Positions 57,797 through 64,000 of a stretch of DNA of 64,000 nt are shown one piece after another (position 1 is the stretch's first letter; every line of letters starts with the position of its first letter). The notes beneath the pieces are model-generated. The model made no database searches, was not told the DNA's origin, and was given only the letters and a program-made list of their open reading frames with translations. A program made the position numbers and the translations under genes. The DNA lies in assembly GCA_963724135.1 (NCBI GenBank), contig CAVRTA010000006.1:434001-498000 (forward strand), in the 5' to 3' direction. This DNA is from DATLGB01 sp963724135 (GTDB lineage: Bacteria; Actinomycetota; Thermoleophilia; Solirubrobacterales; Solirubrobacteraceae).

Positions 57797-58226
57797 GCAC
57801 ACTGTGCGGGTGCAGGATGCCTTCGCGTACGTGCTGTTCGGGGTGGTGGGCGTGGGCGTGATCGTCGCCGTGGTCACGTTCTTCATGTCCGGCAAGGCGT
57901 ACGACGAGATCGGCAAGGGCGGCTTCTTCCTCGACGAGAGCGCGGGTGGGCAGGGCGGGTCCGGCGGCTCGGTCAACATCGCCGAGCGCGACGACGAGAT
58001 CCGCCAGATGCTCACCGCGCGCAACGCGCGCCGCGCGGCCGCCGGGCGCGAGCAGGTCGACGTCGAGGAGGAGCTGCGACGGCTGGTCGCACCGCGGATC
58101 GACGCCGAGCTGGCGGCCGAGATCCGCGATCACGTGGTCGCCCGCAACGCCCGCCGCATCCGGCGCGGCCAGGAGCCGCTCGACGTCGACGCCGAAGTAG
58201 CACGTCAGATAGCCGAGCTCGGCTAA
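57789..58226 (+). CDS. Single-span membrane hypothetical protein
   Basis: About 145 residues. GTG 57789 lies within the REP-like palindrome; GTG 57804 or 57810 are alternatives that would start just before the membrane segment (about residues 9-32, DAFAYVLFGVVGVGVIVAVV). The soluble part is charged and contains two similar helices with NARR: MLTARNARRAAAGREQVDVE and HVVARNARRIRRGQEPLDVD. That is an internal duplication of about 35 residues. Function unknown. Confidence 0.68.
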   Translation: MKRHTVRVQDAFAYVLFGVVGVGVIVAVVTFFMSGKAYDEIGKGGFFLDESAGGQGGSGGSVNIAERDDEIRQMLTARNARRAAAGREQVDVEEELRRLVAPRIDAELAAEIRDHVVARNARRIRRGQEPLDVDAEVARQIAELG

Positions 58227-58332
58227 CCGAGACCGAAGCCGACTGCGCCGGTGAGGGGACCGGGGCCAACCGCGTCCAGTGACCGCGGCTCCCGTCTGGG
58301 GCGAGATCCGCCCACTCTGGAGAAAACTCCCC

Positions 58333-59439
58333 CTAGACGAAGAAGAAGACGACGCCGAACACGGCGTACACCGCGAGCAGCATCATCCCCTCGAACCAGT
58401 TCGACTCGCCGTCCTGCGCGATGTAGCCCGCGATCAGGCAGGCGAAGAACAGCGCGGCGAGCTCGAAGCCGTTGAAGACCAGCGCCATCGGGAAGTCGCC
58501 GACCACGAACGACAGCAGCACGAGGACGGGTGCGGCGAAGAGGGCGATCTGCGCCGAGGAGCCGATCGCGATGTTGACCGACAGGTCCATCTTGTCCCGC
58601 GCCGCGAAGTAGATCGCGACCCAGTGCTCGGCGGCGTTGCCGACGATCGCGACGATGATCAGGCCGACGAAGAAGGGCGAGAGGCCGATCTCGTCGGAGG
58701 CCTCGGCGATCGAGCCGACGAGGATCTCCGACATGACCCCGACGGCGACGCCGGCCATCGCGAGCATGAGCACCGCCTTGCGCACCGACCAGGCCGTCCC
58801 GGCGTGCTCCGAGGACTCGTCATGCGGGTTGAAGAGGCTCTTGTGCGTCTTCAGGGAGAAGAGCAGGCCGCCGGCGTAGGCGACCAGCAGCAGGATCGAG
58901 ACCGCGATCGACATGTGCTCGAGGTCGGCGGAGAACTGGCGGGACTCCTCGGCCGGCCCGGGCAGGCCGCCGCCCTGGACGAGCTGGAAGACGGCCGGCA
59001 TGACCAGCGCGACCGCGGCCAGCAGCAGCAGCCCGGACTGTGCGCTCGCGGCTGTGCGGTCGAACGTCTGGCGCGGGTACTTGAGGCCGCCGACGAACAT
59101 CGACAGGCCCATGACGAGCAGGATGTTGCCGAGTATCGATCCGATCAGCGACGCCTTGACGACCTCCTGCAGCCCCTCGTTGAGGGCGAAGAAGGCGATG
59201 ATCAGCTCCGGCGCGTTGCCGAACGTGACGTTGAGCAGGCCACCGATCCCCGGGCCGGACCGGTGCGCCAGCTCCTCGGTCGCCTTCCCCATCAACGCGG
59301 CGGTGGGGACGACACCGAGGGCCGCCGTCGCGAAGATCAGCAGCGCGCTCGCGTGGCCGATCTCGAGGACGACCGCGAGGGGGATGAACGGGACGAGCAG
59401 ATAGGGCCACCCGTCCCCGCTGAAGAAGAACCGCCGCAA
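58333..59439 (-). CDS. Calcium/proton exchanger (CaCA superfamily)
   Basis: The 368-residue protein has about 11 membrane segments and the two inverted alpha-repeats LLNVTFGNAPELIIAFFALN and IVAIVGNAAEHWVAIYFAAR. Their Gly-Asn and Glu residues form the cation site of CAX antiporters; a short acidic loop (NPHDESSEHAG) separates the halves. It exports Ca2+ in exchange for H+. The 106 bp between it and the upstream convergent gene show nothing clear. Confidence 0.93.
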   Translation of the reverse strand: MRRFFFSGDGWPYLLVPFIPLAVVLEIGHASALLIFATAALGVVPTAALMGKATEELAHRSGPGIGGLLNVTFGNAPELIIAFFALNEGLQEVVKASLIGSILGNILLVMGLSMFVGGLKYPRQTFDRTAASAQSGLLLLAAVALVMPAVFQLVQGGGLPGPAEESRQFSADLEHMSIAVSILLLVAYAGGLLFSLKTHKSLFNPHDESSEHAGTAWSVRKAVLMLAMAGVAVGVMSEILVGSIAEASDEIGLSPFFVGLIIVAIVGNAAEHWVAIYFAARDKMDLSVNIAIGSSAQIALFAAPVLVLLSFVVGDFPMALVFNGFELAALFFACLIAGYIAQDGESNWFEGMMLLAVYAVFGVVFFFV

Positions 59440-59531
59440 GGCGGCGGAAGCGTAGCGGGGCAGCCCCTCCGGCCGCCCCGTCGCTCATCTGCGTGTCGTC
59501 CGGACGGCCTTCCGCCTCCGGACGACGCCGC

Positions 59532-60596
59532 TCATCCGCCGAGCAACTCGGCGCACTCCTGGAGCGCGCCCTGGTCGGTGCCGGCCTGCTGCACGCACTC
59601 GCTGTACTCGGCCGCGGCGTCGGCCGACGCGCCGCCGCCGCCGCCCGAGGCGCCCCCGAGCGCGCCCAGGCCGCCGAGCCCGCCGAGCTGGCCGATCAGA
59701 TCGTTGAGCGGCTTGGTGTCGGACGGCTCCTCGATGCTCTGGTCCTCCCCGAGCCCGCTGAGCGTGAGGTCGAACTCGATGTCGGCGTTGCCGCCGGAGC
59801 CCGTCGGGTCCTCCAACGAGAGCGTGAAGGCGATCCGCCGGAGGATCGAGTCGTCCTTGCCGGACTCGATCGTCACGTCAGCCGTCTTGACCGCGTCCTC
59901 GACCTGCTGCTTCTGCTCATCGGTCAGCGAGCTGGGCAGCTGGCCGGTGTTGGGGATGCCGAGCGAGCCGGCCTTGCCCAGCAGCGTGTTGACGTCGTCG
60001 AGCAGCTTCGGGACGTCGATCGGGCCGCTGACCTTCACCGTGTCGGTGCCCTCGACCGACGAGTTCTCGTCGACCTCCGGGTCGTTGAGCCAGTCCTGCG
60101 GCGTGATGCCGAGCTCCTCCAGCGTCCCCCCGCTGTCGGAGTTCTCCTTCTGGGCCTGCGTGTAGCCCTCGGCGAACTGCTTGAAGACGTCGTCCGGGAC
60201 GGAGTAGTCGGTGCCGTTGAAGCTCAGGAAGCCCTTCTCACCCGTGGAGGCCGCGCCGGCCTTGATGCTCTGTCCCGCGCCGCTGAACTCGAGGTCGATG
60301 TCGAACTTCGGGACCTTGTCCTCGCCCTCGGACTGGAACGGGCCGCCGAGCGAGATGTCGATCGGGCCCTGCAGCTCGGAGCCGCCGCCTGTCGCGTTGA
60401 CCGAGAGCTTGAGGTCGAAGCGTCCGGACTCGACCTTCTTGCCCTCGGCACTGAAGGTGTCGTCGAGGACCTTCTGCGGATCCGAGGTCGAGCTGAGCTT
60501 CTTGCCTTCGGTCTCGCCGCCGCCGCCGCAGGCGACCAGGAAGGCAGCCGCCAGGACCAGCGTCAAAGGCGCCAGGGGGCGCAGGATGCGTTGCAA
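59532..60596 (-). CDS. Lipoprotein of unknown function
   Basis: The 354-residue protein has a lipoprotein signal (LVLAAAFLVACGG, Cys23). A large beta-rich domain follows, with repeated long strands (FDLKLSVNATGGGSELQGPI, FDIDLEFSGAGQSIKAGA, IEFDLTLSGLG), resembling LppX/LprG-like lipid-binding folds. A Gly/Ala-rich linker and a C-terminal segment with two Cys (YSECVQQAGTDQGALQECAE) end the protein; the pair probably forms a disulfide. It is divergent from the epimerase-like gene with a 67-bp gap. Confidence 0.75.
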   Translation of the reverse strand: MQRILRPLAPLTLVLAAAFLVACGGGGETEGKKLSSTSDPQKVLDDTFSAEGKKVESGRFDLKLSVNATGGGSELQGPIDISLGGPFQSEGEDKVPKFDIDLEFSGAGQSIKAGAASTGEKGFLSFNGTDYSVPDDVFKQFAEGYTQAQKENSDSGGTLEELGITPQDWLNDPEVDENSSVEGTDTVKVSGPIDVPKLLDDVNTLLGKAGSLGIPNTGQLPSSLTDEQKQQVEDAVKTADVTIESGKDDSILRRIAFTLSLEDPTGSGGNADIEFDLTLSGLGEDQSIEEPSDTKPLNDLIGQLGGLGGLGALGGASGGGGGASADAAAEYSECVQQAGTDQGALQECAELLGG

Positions 60597-60663
60597 GTCT
60601 TTCTCCAGACGTACTCGGGGTGGGCCGCCGAGCCTACCATCGGCCAGCGTGGTTCAAGCCAGG

Positions 60664-62101
60664 ATGCGCGCACTCTTTACGCTGCTCTTACCGCTTTTCT
60701 GTGCGGCCTCCGCGCAGGCGGCTGAGGTCCCCGTCCTGGCGCGCGACGGCACCGTGCACCAGCGCAACGACGGCATCCCGGCACGCGAGAAGGTCCCGCA
60801 CCGCCCGGTGCGCGCCGCCGCGGCCGCCGCACCCAGCAACCCGACGCGGCGCGCCCTCCTGCGCATGCGGCGCGCGGGCGACATCAGCGCCGCCGACCAC
60901 CGCCGCTACCGCGACGAGTACGACGCCTGCCGGACGTTCGCGCGCAGGCTCAGCGGGGCGCCGCGAGCTCGACATGAAGGGCCTCCTGGCCTCCGTGGAC
61001 CGGATGGCCGCGCGCGGCGTGCTCACCCCGTCACGACTCGTCCCGGTGTGGCTGCAGCTGCGGCGCAACCGCGAGTGGTGGTCCAACGGCCCGCTGCTGG
61101 TGAGCGGCCAGCGCGTGTCGTTCGCGGGCACCGAGCTCGTCTGGCAGTACTTCCCCGGCGAGGGGATCCAGATCCATCCGCTCGCGAACTTCGGCAAGCT
61201 CAACTGGCTCTGGCGCGACCATCGCGACCGGCGCATGGAGCAGCTGCTCGACGAGCTGCTGCCGCTCGCGGCGGAGCGCGCGGGCGGCGTGGCGTGGGAG
61301 TACTACATGGACTTCGGCGGCGGAGCGCCGCCGTGGGTGTCGAGCCTCGCCCAGGGCACCGGGCTGGAGGCGATGTCGCGCGCGGCGACCCGCGCCGGCA
61401 TTCCCGACCTCGCCCTCCCGCTGCTCAAGCGCGGGCTCGCGGTGTTCAAGCGGCGCACGCCGAGCGGGGTGCGCGTGCCGGTCCCGGGCCCCGGGGTCCA
61501 CTACGCGCAGTATTCCTTCGCGCCGGGCCTGCGGATCATCAACGGCTTCATCCAGTCGCTCGTCGGCCTCTACGACTTCGCGCGCATCACCGACGATCCG
61601 CGGGCGTGGAAGCTGTTCAGGCAGGGCGACGCCCGCGCGCGCCGCGAGCTGCCCAGCTACGACACGGGCGCCTGGTCGCTGTACGACCGCGGGACCGACT
61701 CGCACGAGTCCGACCTCAACTACCACGAGGTGCTGATCGACTTCCTCGAGTCGCTGTGCGACCGCACCGGGACGCCCGTCTACTGCGACACGCTCGCCAA
61801 CTTCAAGCGCTATCTGCGCGAGGTGCCGGAGGTGAAGGTCCTGACCCGCCGGCTGTACCGCGGCCGCAGCGGCACGCTGCGCTTCCGCCTGTCGAAGATC
61901 GCGCGCGTGACGGTGCAGCTCTCCCGCGGCGGCAAGCTGCGCTACAGCTACAGCGCGCTGCTCGCCTACGGGACGCGCGGGATCACGGTCAAGCCTCCGA
62001 GAAAGACGAGGTCGCGGCGCTATCAGGTCCGCATCACGGCCACCGACCTCGCCGGCAACACGGGCACCTACACCGACACGGTCGACATAGAGCGCGCGTA
62101 G
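60664..62101 (+). CDS. D-glucuronyl C5-epimerase C-terminal-domain protein, secreted; one frame break
   Basis: A signal peptide (MRALFTLLLPLFCAASAQAA) and a basic linker lead into the C5-epimerase-type (alpha/alpha) domain: WQYFPGEGIQIHPLANFGKL, WEYYMDFGGGAPPWVSSLAQ, AQYSFAPGLRIINGFIQSL, SYDTGAWSLYDRGT and DLNYHEVLIDFLESL. A beta-sandwich tail of about 85 residues ends the protein. The frame changes at the GGGG run 60955-60958, where one base fewer restores it, giving about 478 residues. Animal homologues convert glucuronate to iduronate; a cell-surface polysaccharide substrate is inferred here. Confidence 0.78.
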
Positions 62102-62143
62102 ACTCGCGGTTGTGGCCCGTCTCGCAGTCCCCCACCCGAGATC

Positions 62144-62175
62144 GAGGGCGCCGATCACCGCCTGGCGGCGCCCTC
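62144..62175. terminator. Perfect 10-bp stem hairpin after the epimerase-like gene
   Basis: GAGGGCGCCG and CGGCGCCCTC pair perfectly around 12 bases, 43 bp after the stop. A second hairpin, GTGTGG/CCACAC with loop CTCCG (62184-62200), follows directly. There is no T-tract. Together they may end the transcript before the ArsA-type gene. Confidence 0.45.
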
Positions 62176-62276
62176 GGAGTCTCGTGTGGCTCCGCCACAC
62201 CACGACTCCTGCGTCCTGGCCAGGTGGCGCCGGCATCCCCGGATCTCCGGCGCGGGACCACGAGACGAACCACTAG

Positions 62277-63461
62277 ATGGGGCCGAGGACCATCCTCTAC
62301 ACGGGGAAGGGCGGTGTCGGCAAGACGTCGGTCGCCGCTGCCACCGGCCGGGCGATCGCCGCGAGCGGCGGCCGCGTGATCGTGCTCTCGACCGATCCGG
62401 CGCACTCGCTGGCCGACGTGCTCGAGACCGAGGTGGGCAGCGCGCCCACGGACGTCGGCGGCGGACTGTTCGCCCAGCAGGTACAGGCCCAGGACGAGCT
62501 CGAGCGCAACTGGTCGACGGTGCAGGACTGGCTGGGGCGATCGCTCGTCGAGCGCGGCGTGGACCGCATCGCCGCCGACGAGCTCAGCGTCCCGCCCGGC
62601 GGAGACGAGCTGTTCAGCCTGTTGCAGCTCAAGGCCCACTGGGAGTCCGGCGAGTGGGACGCGGTGATCGTCGACTGCGCCCCCACCGGCGAGACGCTGC
62701 GGCTGCTGTCCTTTCCTGACGTGGCGCGCTGGTGGCTGGGGAAGGTGTTCGGGCGCGAGCACCAGCTGCTCGCCGCCGCGCGCCCGCTGGCCCGCGCGTT
62801 CCTCGACGTCCAGCTCCCCGACGAGCGTGTCTTCGTCGAGGTGCAGGAGCTGATCGGCAACCTGGTCGCGATGAACGAGATCCTCCGCGGCGAGCAGACG
62901 TCCCTGCGGCTGGTGATGACGCCGGACCGCATGGTGGTCAAGGAGGCGATGCGGACTTTCACGTACCTGAACCTGTTCGGGTACCTGACCGACGCGGTCG
63001 TCGTCAACCGCGTCTTCCCGCCCGAGGTCGACGGCTACTTCGAGGCCTGGCGCGAGGTGCAGTCCGAGCAGCTCGAGCTGGTGCAGTCCGGCTTCGCACC
63101 GGTGCCGGTGCTGCGCGCGCCGTACTTCGAGCGCGAGGTGCTCGGCGCCGAGATGCTCGACCGGCTGGGAGCCGCGCTGTTCGCCGATGCCGCGCCCGCC
63201 GACGTGCTGCACGACTCGCTGTCGCAGACGCTCACCCACGACGGGGAGCGCGCCCGGCTGCGGCTGGAGCTTCCGTTCGTCGAGAAGGCCGACGTGGCGC
63301 TGAAGAAGATCGGCCTCGAGCTGGTCGTGCGCGTCGGTGACGTCAAGCGCATCATCCAGCTGCCGGCGACGCTGGGCGGGCTCAGGCCCGCCGGGGCCGA
63401 GTTCGTCGACGGCGGGCTGACGATCACCTTCGAGCCCGTGACCGAGCCGGCGCATGTCTGA
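62277..63461 (+). CDS. ArsA/GET3-family ATPase
   Basis: A 394-residue protein: deviant Walker A GKGGVGKTSVAAATG (residues about 10-24), switch I STDPAHSLADVLETE, DCAPTGETLRLLSFPDV and a later nucleotide loop in VVVNRVFPPE. The last 90 residues form an alpha-crystallin-like domain (LRLELPFVEKADVALKKIGL, ELVVRVGDVKRIIQLPATL) typical of bacterial single-ATPase forms. No arsB or arsenic regulator is nearby, so a role in membrane-protein handling is as likely as arsenite export. It overlaps the next gene by 8 bp. Confidence 0.9.
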   Translation: MGPRTILYTGKGGVGKTSVAAATGRAIAASGGRVIVLSTDPAHSLADVLETEVGSAPTDVGGGLFAQQVQAQDELERNWSTVQDWLGRSLVERGVDRIAADELSVPPGGDELFSLLQLKAHWESGEWDAVIVDCAPTGETLRLLSFPDVARWWLGKVFGREHQLLAAARPLARAFLDVQLPDERVFVEVQELIGNLVAMNEILRGEQTSLRLVMTPDRMVVKEAMRTFTYLNLFGYLTDAVVVNRVFPPEVDGYFEAWREVQSEQLELVQSGFAPVPVLRAPYFEREVLGAEMLDRLGAALFADAAPADVLHDSLSQTLTHDGERARLRLELPFVEKADVALKKIGLELVVRVGDVKRIIQLPATLGGLRPAGAEFVDGGLTITFEPVTEPAHV

Positions 63462-63855
63462 GTCCGACGACGTCTCGCGGCTGCGCGGGCACATCGAGGC
63501 GGCCCACGAGGCGGCGGACAGGCTCGTGCGCGAGGCACAGGAGCGCGCGGAGGCCGCCGACTCCGCCTACCGCGAGCAGCTCGCCGACGTCCCGGAGCGC
63601 GGCTGGGACGTCCCCCACGAGGCCAAGCCCGCCCACAGCGGCGGGGAGCTGCAGCTGATCGTCAACCTGCTCGGCCAGCTGCGCGAGGCGATTCCGACCG
63701 AGCTCTCCCAGCAGCTCGCCGAGGCGGTCCGCGAGCTGCTGCTCGCGGTGCGCGCCCTGATCGACTGGTACCTGGACCGGCTCGAGCGCCTTCCGGTCGG
63801 GTCCCGGGGACCCGCTGCGCCCGACGACCGCGTCGAGGACATCCCGATCGCGTGA
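63454..63855 (+). CDS. Hypothetical helical protein downstream of the ArsA-type ATPase
   Basis: The 133-residue acidic protein has an N-terminal coiled coil (LRGHIEAAHEAADRLVREAQ), a middle helix with amphipathic character (LQLIVNLLGQLREAIPTELS) and a hydrophobic helix (LLLAVRALIDWYLDRLERL). No family recognised. The end overlaps the following start (GTGA), so three genes from 62277 form one unit. Confidence 0.75.
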   Translation: MSESDDVSRLRGHIEAAHEAADRLVREAQERAEAADSAYREQLADVPERGWDVPHEAKPAHSGGELQLIVNLLGQLREAIPTELSQQLAEAVRELLLAVRALIDWYLDRLERLPVGSRGPAAPDDRVEDIPIA

Positions 63856-64000
63856 CCGTCAAGGGCCTGTCGAACGCCCAGATGCGAGCCGGCATGTGCG
63901 CGGTCGCGCTGGGCCTGTGCATGCTGCTGCCGTGGTACCGCGCCCGCTTCCCGCAGGCCAAGAAGGACGGCGGGGGGGTCGTGCACGACAACCTGACCGC
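63852..64000 (+). CDS. Hypothetical membrane protein, cut by the window edge
   Basis: From GTG 63852, 49 residues are visible with one membrane segment (MCAVALGLCMLLPWYRARFP, residues about 15-34). It lies in an operon with the ArsA-type ATPase. A run of seven G at about 63971 is a place where frame should be checked. Too short to classify. Confidence 0.55.
   Translation, partial: MTVKGLSNAQMRAGMCAVALGLCMLLPWYRARFPQAKKDGGGVVHDNLT

Noticed and set aside
62102..62276. Small gene between the epimerase and the ArsA-type ATPase
   Set aside because: Open frames here have no ribosome site or start with coding character, and the region is dominated by two hairpins.

Overview
This 64 kb window comes from a high-GC actinobacterial chromosome, most likely class Thermoleophilia (order Solirubrobacterales or a close relative). 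The evidence is very GC-rich coding DNA with frequent GTG/TTG/CTG starts, tight ATGA/GTGA stop-start overlaps, a CarD regulator, DisA, ClpC, a SigH-like sigma factor, and a housekeeping gene order mixing Bacillus-like and actinobacterial neighbours. Taxonomy is inferred from gene content only.

Layout. 1-13 kb: accessory metabolism and signalling: a truncated nitrilase-family gene, a pterin dehydratase sharing its start with a divergent GH9 gene, a cobalamin-type binding protein and glycosyltransferase, a rhomboid protease, an ECF sigma factor with a small membrane protein, a PlsC fusion, a nucleotide-sugar epimerase whose 3' end runs antisense into tRNA-Thr(UGU), an FKBP lipoprotein, a PAS/GAF/PP2C phosphatase, a TetR regulator and a LOG-family enzyme. 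13.2-43.6 kb: a long housekeeping block on the minus strand, in transcription order tilS, hpt, ftsH, DEAD helicase, folP, folB, folK, coaX, dusB, greA, lysS, clpC, radA, disA, carD, ispD, ispF, cysS, rlmB, sigH. It resembles the Bacillus tilS-to-sigH region, but carries inserted genes (TetR/thioesterase, GST, DUF559-type nuclease, PLP enzyme, multicopper oxidase plus cupredoxin, PHP phosphatase, and a lipid cluster of SCP2-hydrolase, acyltransferase and SRPBCC). 43.6-64 kb: a MerR-HTH adenylate cyclase at the head of tilS-hpt-ftsH, SCP2 and phasin/histone-tail proteins, a nucleoside phosphorylase, a three-enzyme peptidoglycan hydrolase, modABC, a sirtuin, a degenerate HCDH-ECH fusion, STAS, PadR, an acyl-CoA dehydrogenase, a Ca2+/H+ exchanger, a lipoprotein, a glucuronyl-epimerase-like protein and an ArsA/GET3-type ATPase.

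Two features colour the whole window. First, genes between about 30 and 61 kb carry many single-base frame breaks, including at least five in the essential lysS and one in tilS, while the first 30 kb shows none that I can see. This looks like local sequence error rather than gene decay; affected genes are given by their full extent. Second, a family of short palindromes with core GGG(A/T)C(T/C)GTCCC occurs three times, once inside a coding region; it looks like a REP-type element.

I found no rRNA, CRISPR array, prophage or complete insertion sequence. No gap between genes exceeds 300 bp; the longest (47045-47325) holds a structured leader candidate.
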